Shown piece by piece: positions 8,164 to 15,828 of a DNA stretch of 64,000 nt. Origin of the DNA: GCA-001735895 sp964651385 (GTDB lineage Bacteria > Pseudomonadota > Gammaproteobacteria > GCA-001735895); the NCBI GenBank assembly GCA_964651385.1, contig CAZYYM010000002.1, positions 1-64,000 of the forward strand. Reading direction: 5' to 3'. The stretch's first letter is position 1. Every line of letters begins with the position of its first letter. Made by a program: the position numbers and the translations under genes. Under the pieces are notes generated by a model, which was not told the origin of the DNA, made no database searches, and saw only the letters and a program-made list of their open reading frames with translations.

Positions 8164-9768
8164 ATGAATCCGACGCTCGCCAATCCAATTAACCCCAGCC
8201 CACGCTACCACTTTGACTTCGAGCCCGAAACCAGTCGTGTGCGGGCCACTTTCAAGGGCATTACCCTGGCAGATAGTCAGCAGGCTATGCTCATGCAGGA
8301 AACTCGTCTCGCGCCGATATTTTATTTTCCGCGTGCCGATGTACGAATGGACAGGTTCCACCAAAGCGATTACATCAGCCACTGTCCATTTAAAGGGAAT
8401 GCTTCACATTATTCGCTTAACAGTGAAGGATTCACTGCCGACAATATTATGTGGAGTTACGAAACACCTTTCGCTGAAAACGAACACATCCGTAACTATG
8501 TTGCGTTTTATGCTGACCGCGTCAATATCGAGGTAATGGACGATAGCACCGAGGCACAGATGTCCGGGGCGTCGAATAGCTACGCCAATCCCCTGTTGCA
8601 CTGGATATTGCACGAGGCACCGGCGCTGAGCAACATTAGCGATCTTACCGGTGCTTTTGCCCGCCAGATGTGCGCCGTAGGCATTCCACTCTGGGACATG
8701 ACGGTGGTAATCCCGACCCTGCATCCTCAGGTAGCCGCACTGGTGCAGAACTGGCAGAGTTCCAATGGCGAGCTCACTGAACTGGAGCCAAGCTTCGAAG
8801 GGCTGGAATCTCCGGAGTTTCTAAACAGTCCTTTAGTGCCATTATTTGATGGTGCCGGCGGCATTCGCAGGCGGCTAGACGTCGATAATCCCCAGCTCGA
8901 CTTTGGCGTATTACACGATCTTTACGAAGTAGGCGCAACCGACTATGTCGCCATGCCGATGCTATTTTCGGATGGCAAAATCAACGGCTTGTGTATGAGC
9001 ACCAAAAAACCGGGAGGCTTCAGCACGTCGGATCTAGGTCATCTCTATGAAGTACTGGCAGTTATGGGCCGGATCTATGAAGTACACATCCTGCAGCGCA
9101 AAGCTCGCACGCTGCTTGACACTTACCTGGGGTCGCATGCGGGCGCGCTTGTACTCAATGGTTTGATACGCCGTGGTGACGGCGAGGATATCCGCGCTGT
9201 TATCTGGTTCTGCGATCTACGTGGTTCCACGCCACTGGCACAATCTATGTCTCGCAATGAATTTCTCGCCTGCCTCAACGAATACTTCGATGCAGTAGCG
9301 GGTGCGGTAATCGATCACGGCGGGCAAATTCTGCGTTTCATCGGGGATGCAGCGTTGGCAATTTTCCCAATAGAAACACGGGCTGAAGATTCTGCCCTTT
9401 ATGAAATTAATTCACGCCATGCCTGCGAACAGGCACTCGCCGCAGCCCGGGAAGCTGCGCTACGTATGAAAGCTACTAATCTGTCTCGTCGGGAAGACAA
9501 TAAACCGCCGCTCGACTATGGGATCGCTTTGCATCTTGGTAATGTTAGCTACGGTAATATTGGTACTGGCAACCGCCTTGAATTTACCGTGATCGGCGAC
9601 GCGGCAAACTGTGCGGCGAGGATCGAGTCAATGTGCAAAACGCTCGACAAATCCCTGTTACTTTCCGCCGAATTTGTCGATGTACTGGGCGCCGATCAAT
9701 TTACCAGTTTCGGCCAGCATAATCTTCGGGGCATTGACGCAGCGCAGGAAATTTATGCCTTGTCCTGA
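8164..9768 (+). CDS. Class III adenylate/guanylate cyclase with N-terminal DUF427 domain
   Basis: A 534-residue, three-part protein. Residues about 20-120 match DUF427 (DVRMDRF, HCPFKG, WSYETPF, YVAFYADRV). Residues about 140-320 resemble the region found before the catalytic domain in many proteobacterial class III cyclases (VIPTLHPQV, DYVAMPMLFSDG). Residues about 340-534 are the catalytic domain, with the metal-binding aspartates in FCDLRGST (Asp351) and RFIGDAALAIF (Asp395) and a C-terminal VIGDAANCAARIES block. It likely makes cAMP from ATP, though cGMP cannot be excluded. No signal peptide or membrane helix, so cytosolic. It is monocistronic, with a possible TATAAA box before the start. 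DUF427 placed in front of a cyclase is the notable feature. Confidence 0.88.
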   Translation: MNPTLANPINPSPRYHFDFEPETSRVRATFKGITLADSQQAMLMQETRLAPIFYFPRADVRMDRFHQSDYISHCPFKGNASHYSLNSEGFTADNIMWSYETPFAENEHIRNYVAFYADRVNIEVMDDSTEAQMSGASNSYANPLLHWILHEAPALSNISDLTGAFARQMCAVGIPLWDMTVVIPTLHPQVAALVQNWQSSNGELTELEPSFEGLESPEFLNSPLVPLFDGAGGIRRRLDVDNPQLDFGVLHDLYEVGATDYVAMPMLFSDGKINGLCMSTKKPGGFSTSDLGHLYEVLAVMGRIYEVHILQRKARTLLDTYLGSHAGALVLNGLIRRGDGEDIRAVIWFCDLRGSTPLAQSMSRNEFLACLNEYFDAVAGAVIDHGGQILRFIGDAALAIFPIETRAEDSALYEINSRHACEQALAAAREAALRMKATNLSRREDNKPPLDYGIALHLGNVSYGNIGTGNRLEFTVIGDAANCAARIESMCKTLDKSLLLSAEFVDVLGADQFTSFGQHNLRGIDAAQEIYALS

Positions 9769-9806
9769 AGGCTTATTAGCAGGCCATGCAGCCAACCGGT
9801 AATTCC

Positions 9807-9836
9807 GGGGACATATAATTCCGCATATATGTCCCC
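9807..9836. repeat. 30-bp palindrome between convergent genes (REP-like or bidirectional terminator)
   Basis: GGGGACATATA (9807-9817) and TATATGTCCCC (9826-9836) are perfect 11-bp complements with an 8-base loop. The element lies in the 111-bp gap between the cyclase (forward) and the GST gene (reverse), a typical place for REP elements and bidirectional terminators. There is no T-run. The GGGGACAT core resembles REP-type repeats I associate with REP-associated transposases, but only one copy occurs in this window. Confidence 0.6.
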
Positions 9837-9879
9837 AGAAATTCAGAATCTTTCACATCCCAATCAGTTGCCGATACTA

Positions 9880-10527
9880 TCAGCCTAGTTTCAAATCGAG
9901 CCAGGCTTGCATGCCAGCACTGTAATCTTCAAGCTCGGCTGCCACCGCAGTATGGGCTTCAACTCCGGTACGGTAATCGAGCAGATTTACAGGCCAATCG
10001 AGTTCGAGACCCAAAACCGGTGTGAAGGCATCAAGCCAGGCAAAGCTGATCGGAAACCCACAATCGCCAAGAACCAGCAAGTCGATATCGAGAAAAGTGT
10101 CGGTCGCGAGCAAACGAGACAGCTCTTGCAAACGGAGATTGAGTACCTCGTTCTGGTTAGCAACGCCGTTAGTGTCACGAGCTCCGGGGGCAATATGGGC
10201 AAACAACTTGCGTACTTCGGGTTCGAGCCTGGTGTCATGAAAACGTGACCGTTCCCGACATTTTGCACGAGCAGCCGGATCAGCGGGCAGCATATTCGGC
10301 GTGGGGATTTTTTCATTTAGATATTCGGCAATAGCTTCGGAATCAGCGATTACAAGACTACCGTCTACCAACGCAGGCATTGTGCCCGACGGAATCAGCT
10401 TGCGATAAGCTTCAGAACCGCAACCGCCCTCAGGTTCCGACTCTTGCCATTTAGCGCCTTTGTGCCGGAGCAGCACCCGAAGCTTGGCGCAATATAGGCT
10501 TTCAGATGTGGTATATACAGTCAGCAT
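9880..10527 (-). CDS. Glutathione S-transferase-like protein
   Basis: A 215-residue GST-fold protein. The N-terminal thioredoxin-like domain starts MLTVYTTSESLYC and contains the cis-Pro segment (GTMPALVDGS) and the glutathione-contacting ADSEAIAEYL motif; an all-helical C-terminal domain follows. The substrate is unknown. Members include transferases, isomerases and dehalogenases used in catabolic pathways. The ATG at 10527 is preferred over an upstream in-frame GTG (10548), because the GTG sits inside a hairpin and too close to the AGGGG sequence. It lies 63 bp downstream of the solute-binding protein gene on the same strand and is probably co-transcribed with it, linking it to the adjacent uptake and oxygenase island. 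Confidence 0.8.
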   Translation of the reverse strand: MLTVYTTSESLYCAKLRVLLRHKGAKWQESEPEGGCGSEAYRKLIPSGTMPALVDGSLVIADSEAIAEYLNEKIPTPNMLPADPAARAKCRERSRFHDTRLEPEVRKLFAHIAPGARDTNGVANQNEVLNLRLQELSRLLATDTFLDIDLLVLGDCGFPISFAWLDAFTPVLGLELDWPVNLLDYRTGVEAHTAVAAELEDYSAGMQAWLDLKLG

Positions 10528-10536
10528 GTATCCAGA

Positions 10537-10550
10537 GGGTGCGAACACCC
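10537..10550 (-). other. UUCG-capped hairpin before the GST gene
   Basis: In the reverse-strand RNA, GGGUG-UUCG-CACCC forms a compact hairpin with a stable UUCG loop, ending 9 nt before the GST start codon. It lies between two same-strand genes and may stabilise or separate the two messages, or partly block initiation. No U-run follows, so it is not an intrinsic terminator. Confidence 0.45.
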
Positions 10551-10589
10551 CCTAAACTGATCCCGTTTCATACCTATGTTGTTCGGCCA

Positions 10590-11366
10590 CTAGTTGTTCA
10601 AATTCCATTTCTTACCTAAGCCGTCGAAAAAGCCGCGTTCCTGCTTCAGCCTAATCCAGGTATTGACGTAATTGATCCACACCTGGTCGCCTTGGGGTAG
10701 CAACATCGCAATCGGGGTGGGTGACTTGGGCGCAGAAACTGGTACGATCGCCATTTGCGGATACTTAATGACCAGTTTATTGGCTTCGACATTTGATGTG
10801 ATATGCGCATCGGCGCGGCCCGCTAATACTTCCTGAAAATCGCGCGCAGGTGCTTCGACGATTTTATGCGTAGCGTTTGGAAAGTAAGCCTTGACCTGCT
10901 TTTCCTGGGTTGTTCCCAGGGTTGCAGCGACCGTAACACCCGCCTTGTCCAGGTCACCCCAGTCTTTATACTTTGCGGCATTTTTTGACAGGATCAACGG
11001 AACTGTCGCGAGTGAAAAATAACTGTTTGAATAGCCCGCCGCCTTGGCCCGGGCCGGTGACACCGATGCCGACCCGGTCATATGATACTTGCCCGAAGTC
11101 ACACCGCTGACCAGCGTCTTCCAGTCGGCCGGTATAAATTCAAGCTCGACCCCGAGGTCCTTAGCCAGTTCGGCCATGACATCAATATCATAGCCGGTAT
11201 AACTGTTATTGGCCGGATCCTTCATGGTCATCGGGTTCCAGTCACCAGTAGTCCCAACCTTAAGCACACCGTTGCTGAGTATATCCTGTAGAGCTGATGT
11301 TCCCTGTGCCTGAAGAGCCGTGCTAAACATGAACAGGACAATGCCCGCAAATTTTACTAATTTCAT
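10590..11366 (-). CDS. Periplasmic amino-acid-type substrate-binding protein
   Basis: A 258-residue protein with a signal peptide (cleavage after about residue 20, ALQAQG) and a bacterial extracellular solute-binding family 3 fold: LKVGTTGDWNPM, YTGYDIDVMAELAKDLG and the hinge-region GTTQEKQVKAYFPNA. Similarity also runs to periplasmic cyclohexadienyl dehydratase (PheC) proteins, so an enzyme cannot be fully excluded. The divergent ABC ATPase and permease genes make a transport role much more likely. The ligand is probably a polar amino acid or related organic acid (inference). It is encoded opposite to its transporter partners, 124 bp from the ATPase start, and is followed by the GST gene on its own strand. 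Confidence 0.85.
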   Translation of the reverse strand: MKLVKFAGIVLFMFSTALQAQGTSALQDILSNGVLKVGTTGDWNPMTMKDPANNSYTGYDIDVMAELAKDLGVELEFIPADWKTLVSGVTSGKYHMTGSASVSPARAKAAGYSNSYFSLATVPLILSKNAAKYKDWGDLDKAGVTVAATLGTTQEKQVKAYFPNATHKIVEAPARDFQEVLAGRADAHITSNVEANKLVIKYPQMAIVPVSAPKSPTPIAMLLPQGDQVWINYVNTWIRLKQERGFFDGLGKKWNLNN

Positions 11367-11490
11367 TATTATTCCCCCTCGATTTTGATTGTGGCCAGTA
11401 TCATTTCACGGACATATGTAATTTGCAACAGCACCAAATATTTTTGCATAATATCTCCTGCCATGCTTCAATCGGGGTCGCATCAGTACA

Positions 11491-12252
11491 ATGAGCCGCT
11501 CACTAGCCTTGACCAAGCAACCCCTGATTTCAGTGCGGGATATATCGAAAACATTTGGCGAATTCCAGGCACTCAGAAATGTATCGCTCGAAATAAATGC
11601 GGGCGAGAGAGTGGTTATTTGCGGCCCTTCCGGATCTGGAAAATCCACCTTGATCCGCTGCATTAACCAACTCGAACTACAGGAAAAAGGACAGATTATG
11701 ATCGATGGCTTCGAAGTCGGAATCGGTCTGAAAGAGCAACGTGCAACCCTGTCACGTATTGGCATGGTGTTTCAGCAATTCAACCTGTTCCCTCATTTGA
11801 GTGTGCTGGACAACCTGACGCTGGGACCGCAACGATCCCGCAAAATGGATCGCGATGCCGCCGAGGCACTGGCGATGTCATACCTGGAGCGAGTGCATAT
11901 CCCCGAACAAGCCGACAAGTTTCCACGCCAGCTTTCTGGCGGGCAGCAACAACGGGTCGCGATTGCGCGCTCGCTGTGCATGGAGCCCGATATCATGCTG
12001 TTCGACGAGCCGACCTCAGCGCTGGATCCAGAAATGATTAACGAGGTACTCGATGTTATGGTTGAACTGGCCAATAGTGGAATGACCATGATATGCGTAA
12101 CCCACGAAATGGGATTTGCGCGCAAGGTGGCCGATAAAATGCTGTTCATGGATCACGGCGAAATTGTCGATGCCGCACCGCCAGAAAAATTTTTTAGCAG
12201 CCCCGACAGCAGTCGCTGCCAGGATTTTCTGCAAAAAATACTGCATCACTGA
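11491..12252 (+). CDS. Polar amino acid ABC transporter, ATP-binding protein (GlnQ type)
   Basis: A 253-residue ABC ATPase of the GlnQ/HisP type. It has Walker A GPSGSGKS (about 45-52), the Q-loop in GMVFQQFNLFPHLSVLDN, signature LSGGQQQRVAIAR, Walker B LFDEPTSALDPE and switch His in CVTHEMGFA. It energises import by the permease encoded 3 bp downstream, working with the divergent solute-binding protein. Only one permease gene is present, so the membrane part is probably a homodimer. Confidence 0.93.
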   Translation: MSRSLALTKQPLISVRDISKTFGEFQALRNVSLEINAGERVVICGPSGSGKSTLIRCINQLELQEKGQIMIDGFEVGIGLKEQRATLSRIGMVFQQFNLFPHLSVLDNLTLGPQRSRKMDRDAAEALAMSYLERVHIPEQADKFPRQLSGGQQQRVAIARSLCMEPDIMLFDEPTSALDPEMINEVLDVMVELANSGMTMICVTHEMGFARKVADKMLFMDHGEIVDAAPPEKFFSSPDSSRCQDFLQKILHH

Positions 12253-12255
12253 ATT

Positions 12256-12996
12256 ATGACAAGAGCATTTTTAATCGTTGCTGGCGTTGCTTTACTGGCT
12301 GGATGTTCCGCTAGCTGGGGCTGGTATGTCGTCAATCCGACAACAACTAGTGGAATGTCCAACCTCAAATTTCTGCTTGACGGGCTTTATTACACGGTAT
12401 TATTGTCGCTTTGTGCGATCATGATATCGATCGTAGTCGGGCTGCTGATCGCACTACCCGGTTTGTCCTCGCGCCGTGGCTTTCGCGTAATTAATCGCAG
12501 CTATGTCGAATTGGTACGCGCGGTCCCCATTCTTGTATTGATCTTGTGGGTATATTATGGCCTGCCCCAACTAGCCAACATATCGATTAACGTATTTTGG
12601 GCAGGTGTTGTTGCCCTGGCGTTATCCGACAGCGCATTCGAGGCTGAAATTTTTCGAGCCGGAATCCAGTCTATCGATAAGGGCCAATACGAGGCATCAC
12701 ATTCAATTTCGCTCAGCTATACAGACACGATGCGTTACGTGATCCTGCCTCAAGCGATTAGGCGCATTCTGCCTGCACTGGGCAATCAACTGGTTTACAT
12801 GCTGAAAATGTCTTCGCTGGTATCGATAATCGGCTTACAGGAATTAACACGACGAGCCAACGAACTCGTCGTAACCGAGTATCGCCCTTTGGAAATTTAC
12901 ACGATCCTGGTGCTTGAATATCTGTTTCTAATATTGATCGTTTCGGCCGGCGTACGCTGGCTGGAACGTCGGTTGCAGACCGATGTTCGACACTAA
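12256..12996 (+). CDS. Polar amino acid ABC transporter, permease (HisM/GlnP type)
   Basis: A 246-residue inner-membrane protein with about five helices. The His/Glu/Gln permease signature is present: TVLLSLCAIMISIVVG, YVELVRAVPILVLILWVYYG and the EAA loop (EAEIFRAGIQSIDKGQYEAS with the downstream ILPQAIRRILPALGNQ). The N-terminus contains LLAGC, which looks like a lipobox, but in a permease this is the first membrane segment and is probably chance. It follows the ATPase by 3 bp. Its stop codon lies at the very start of the inverted-repeat element, so insertion of that element may have altered the last codons. Confidence 0.92.
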   Translation: MTRAFLIVAGVALLAGCSASWGWYVVNPTTTSGMSNLKFLLDGLYYTVLLSLCAIMISIVVGLLIALPGLSSRRGFRVINRSYVELVRAVPILVLILWVYYGLPQLANISINVFWAGVVALALSDSAFEAEIFRAGIQSIDKGQYEASHSISLSYTDTMRYVILPQAIRRILPALGNQLVYMLKMSSLVSIIGLQELTRRANELVVTEYRPLEIYTILVLEYLFLILIVSAGVRWLERRLQTDVRH

Positions 12997-13160
12997 CCCG
13001 CATTTCTCACCAGGATGGCGGGCTCTCGCTTGTTGTTTGAACTCATAAGGCAATTTTTTCAGACGGAAATACGCACTGTTATTCCGCTCCTTGAGAAAAT
13101 CCCTTATGAATCCAAAGCCTGGTGCGATCAACACACACGCTGGTGAGAAATGCGGATTAG
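12993..13160. repeat. MITE-like inverted-repeat element, about 168 bp
   Basis: The two ends are imperfect inverted copies of about 70 bases each. The outer parts match best: CTAACCCGCATTTCTCACCAG at the left against CTAATCCGCATTTCTCACCAG from the right end, and an inner block TCATAAGG followed by ATTTT is shared by both arms. Translating the arms outward gives the same peptide (GEKCGL) on both strands, a by-product of the symmetry. The element contains no gene. Length, symmetry and intergenic location fit a miniature inverted-repeat transposable element. Its parent family is not identified, and no clear target duplication is seen. Confidence 0.6.
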
Positions 13161-13174
13161 CTGGAAATATTGAC

Positions 13175-13756
13175 ATGAGTGCCTGGATAAAAATGATAGC
13201 CGATGACCAAGCCGATTCGGACCTTCTTGACGCATTACAGCTGGCGCGCACGCCTCATGGTACCGTCGACAACGTTATGCGGGTACATTCGCTTCGACCT
13301 AACACAATGCGCGGGCACCTGACATTGTATCGGGCTGTACTCCATGACGACGCAAATACGCTGCCGCTCTGGCTACAGGAAACCGTCAGCTCCTATGTTT
13401 CAATATTGAATCAGTGCGATTATTCCCTTGCGAATCACTGGGCCAACGCTCGTCATCTGATTGCCGATGAATCCAGGGCTGACGCGATCGAGCAAGCTTT
13501 ACATCAGCGTCGCCCGCAGGATGCTTTCGAGGGTCAGGAACTGGCACTAATGCTTTACACGGAAAAACTCACCGTAAATCCGGGCGACATGACGGAGAGC
13601 GATGTCGTGGAACTGCGCGTTAACGGTCTGGACGACGGCCAGATACTCGAAGCTAACCAGATCATTTGTTACTTCAATTATGTCAACCGCAGCCTCAACG
13701 GGCTTGGAGTGACTACCGAAAACGATATCGTGGGCTATTATGCTGATTCGAAATGA
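13175..13756 (+). CDS. AhpD/carboxymuconolactone decarboxylase-like protein with incomplete CxxC
   Basis: A 193-residue all-helical protein of the AhpD-like (peroxidase-related) family. The segment SILNQCDYSLANHW corresponds to the active-site region that normally reads CxxC followed by His. Here the second cysteine is Ser84 (Cys81, Ser84), so the classical disulfide relay cannot form. The start at 13175 (MSAWIKMIADD) is chosen because upstream in-frame ATGs at 13091 and 13109 lie inside the MITE-like element. It is followed after 9 bp by the 2OG oxygenase, with which it is probably co-transcribed. It may act in the oxidative catabolic route of the cluster; the reaction is unknown. Confidence 0.75.
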   Translation: MSAWIKMIADDQADSDLLDALQLARTPHGTVDNVMRVHSLRPNTMRGHLTLYRAVLHDDANTLPLWLQETVSSYVSILNQCDYSLANHWANARHLIADESRADAIEQALHQRRPQDAFEGQELALMLYTEKLTVNPGDMTESDVVELRVNGLDDGQILEANQIICYFNYVNRSLNGLGVTTENDIVGYYADSK

Positions 13757-13765
13757 GGGCCGGCG

Positions 13766-14734
13766 ATGACGCCCGCAAGAGCACCCGACACAGGTTCGAT
13801 TCCGGTAGTTGACATTTCGCCCCTGCGAAATGGCAGCAATCCAACAGCAGTTGCTCACGCCCTGCTTGAGGCAAGTCAGAATCTCGGATTTATCTATGTC
13901 AACGGACATGGAATTCCAGACCAGACGATTGAAATAGCACGAGAAAAGGCCTTCGAGTTTTTCCGCAGCAGGGAAGTGCAAAAACGGCGCTATGCGATCA
14001 CTCCGAAGCACCGTGGCTGGCTTGCACGTGGCGGCGCCAAAATGCAGGACGATGCCGAGGCTGACCTTAAGGAAAGTTTTCTCTGGGGATATCAGGATAA
14101 ATATGGTTGTGCGCCTTCTGATCACGAACTTCGAGGGCCCAACTTGTGGCCCGATTTTGTTCCGGAGATGGAGAGCAGCGCAATGGCCTATTTTAAAGAA
14201 GCTGATCGCCTCGCGCGCGATCTACTCAACGGATTTGCGATTGGCCTCAATCTCGATCCTGATTTTTTTCTACGCAACTGCCAGACACCACTTAGCAGAG
14301 CATCGTTCGTATATTATCCAAAACAGCCTGAATCCTCCGGTCAGGCTTTGTTTGGCGTCGGCCCGCATACCGATTTCGGCCTACTTACCGTGTTAAGTCA
14401 GGATGATGTCGGCGGACTTCAAGTCAAGAATCTCGCCGGGGAATGGATTGAGGCTCCGCCAATACCGGGTACGATGGTAGTTAACGTCGGTGATTTGCTC
14501 GAACGCTGGACCGACTGTGCTTTCCGTTCCACCCCACATCGGGTGATCAATACCTCGGGACGTGAACGCCTTTCGCTGGTTCTCGCCTTCGATCCGGACC
14601 CGGAGACCATGATCGATGCACGTGAAGTAATCGGGAATGAAAAACCGCCAAAACAGCCACCCATCAGTTGCGGTGACTACCTCGTGTGGCGTTTTGGTCG
14701 CGCGTTTTCCTATCGCGACTCCGTGATAAAATGA
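13766..14734 (+). CDS. 2-oxoglutarate/Fe(II)-dependent oxygenase, isopenicillin N synthase-like
   Basis: A 322-residue non-haem iron oxygenase of the isopenicillin N synthase-like family. Residues about 10-125 are the DIOX_N-type N-terminal domain (IPVVDISPL, GFIYVNGHGI). The catalytic double-stranded beta-helix carries the iron ligands in HTDFG (His201, Asp203) and TPHRV (His258) and the 2-oxoglutarate-binding RLS motif (Arg268, Ser270). It is probably a hydroxylase or oxidative catabolic enzyme; the substrate is unknown. Its stop overlaps the start of the next gene as ATGA. Clustering with an amino-acid-type importer suggests the substrate is imported by that system. Confidence 0.88.
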   Translation: MTPARAPDTGSIPVVDISPLRNGSNPTAVAHALLEASQNLGFIYVNGHGIPDQTIEIAREKAFEFFRSREVQKRRYAITPKHRGWLARGGAKMQDDAEADLKESFLWGYQDKYGCAPSDHELRGPNLWPDFVPEMESSAMAYFKEADRLARDLLNGFAIGLNLDPDFFLRNCQTPLSRASFVYYPKQPESSGQALFGVGPHTDFGLLTVLSQDDVGGLQVKNLAGEWIEAPPIPGTMVVNVGDLLERWTDCAFRSTPHRVINTSGRERLSLVLAFDPDPETMIDAREVIGNEKPPKQPPISCGDYLVWRFGRAFSYRDSVIK

Positions 14735-15807
14735 ATAAGTTGGTAGATCCGGCCACTGCCACCGATAACCTGCTTCAAAATTGTGCCGGCCTGACGCCCC
14801 GCAGCTCATTGCTGATCGTTTACGAAGACCCGAAGCTTGGCTGGTACGATCAAATGGTTACCGAAACGATTGTTGACGCGGCCCGCTCGATGGGCATCAA
14901 GACCCAGACCTTTGCTGTCGGCACCCCGCAAAACGAGCCGAATATCGCGCTGACGTCAGCAATGCAGCAATACGATTGCACTCTGTTCCTTTCGCGTATC
15001 GGTGACCAGGATCGTTTCGCATCCCCGGTTCCCGGTAAGGCTATCGTCATGTGCTACCTGCGCTCCTTCGATATGCTGACTTCGAATTTTGCGGGCGTCT
15101 CCTATCAGGCTACTCAAGCTCTTAAAAAAGTACTGGACAGCCTGGCCTGTCAGGCAAGCAAAATCGAAATCTTCTGCCCCCTGGGCACTAAATGCAGTCT
15201 CGAACAAACACCGCATACGGCAATCGACGCGCATGATGTTTCGATCCTGCGTTTCCCCCTAGGGGTTATTACCCCGATCGATGCCCGCAAACTAAGCGGT
15301 CGGGTAGTATTGAGCCACTTCCTCACCCCGACAGGGTCGCGGGTTTATCATCCCCCGAATCTCGAACTCCGCGAGTCCCTGGTGGCCAATATCGAAAATG
15401 GTCGAATTAGTGGATTCGAAGGGAATATCAAGGATGTAGCTGCCGTGGAAAACCACTATCGACGAATAGCGGCACAATTCGATATTGATCCCAGCTGCGT
15501 ACACTCGTGGCACGCCGGCATGCATCCTGGTCTGTCCTACCTTCAGAAAGCTGAGTCTGACCCGGATCGCTGGTCTAACACAATCTTCAATCATCCCCGA
15601 ATCCTTCATTTTCATACCTGCGGCGCCTATGCGCCTGGCGAAATATGCTGGATCGTAAAGGATCAGACAATTTTACTCGACGGTAAACCGCTCTGGGACG
15701 AAGGCAAACTCTGCCTTCAGGACTTTTCCGAAACGCGCACCACTCTCGAAAACTGGCCCGAACTGGAACGCCTTTTTTATCAGGCCGCTGGTCAGATTGG
15801 GCTCTGA
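14731..15807 (+). CDS. M29 aminopeptidase/NicX-like metalloenzyme (tentative)
   Basis: A 358-residue protein starting MNKLVDPATATDN at an ATG overlapping the preceding stop (ATGA). General layout (an N-terminal alpha/beta domain, GRISGFEG, then His-rich HSWHAGMHPG near 258-267 and HFHTCGAYAPGEICW near 293-307) resembles the M29 aminopeptidase superfamily, which also includes the ring-cleaving dioxygenase NicX. I am fairly sure of the superfamily, not of the reaction. Candidate metal ligands are His258, His261, His265, His293 and His295. It is last in a likely operon with the AhpD-like protein and the 2OG oxygenase, downstream of the ABC transporter. Confidence 0.55.
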   Translation: MNKLVDPATATDNLLQNCAGLTPRSSLLIVYEDPKLGWYDQMVTETIVDAARSMGIKTQTFAVGTPQNEPNIALTSAMQQYDCTLFLSRIGDQDRFASPVPGKAIVMCYLRSFDMLTSNFAGVSYQATQALKKVLDSLACQASKIEIFCPLGTKCSLEQTPHTAIDAHDVSILRFPLGVITPIDARKLSGRVVLSHFLTPTGSRVYHPPNLELRESLVANIENGRISGFEGNIKDVAAVENHYRRIAAQFDIDPSCVHSWHAGMHPGLSYLQKAESDPDRWSNTIFNHPRILHFHTCGAYAPGEICWIVKDQTILLDGKPLWDEGKLCLQDFSETRTTLENWPELERLFYQAAGQIGL

Positions 15808-15828
15808 TTCAAAGGCTCCTTTAACTGG

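Noticed and set aside
12256..12330. Lipobox-like LLAGC at the start of the ABC permease
   Set aside because: The protein is a polytopic permease and this is its first membrane segment; lipoprotein processing is very unlikely.
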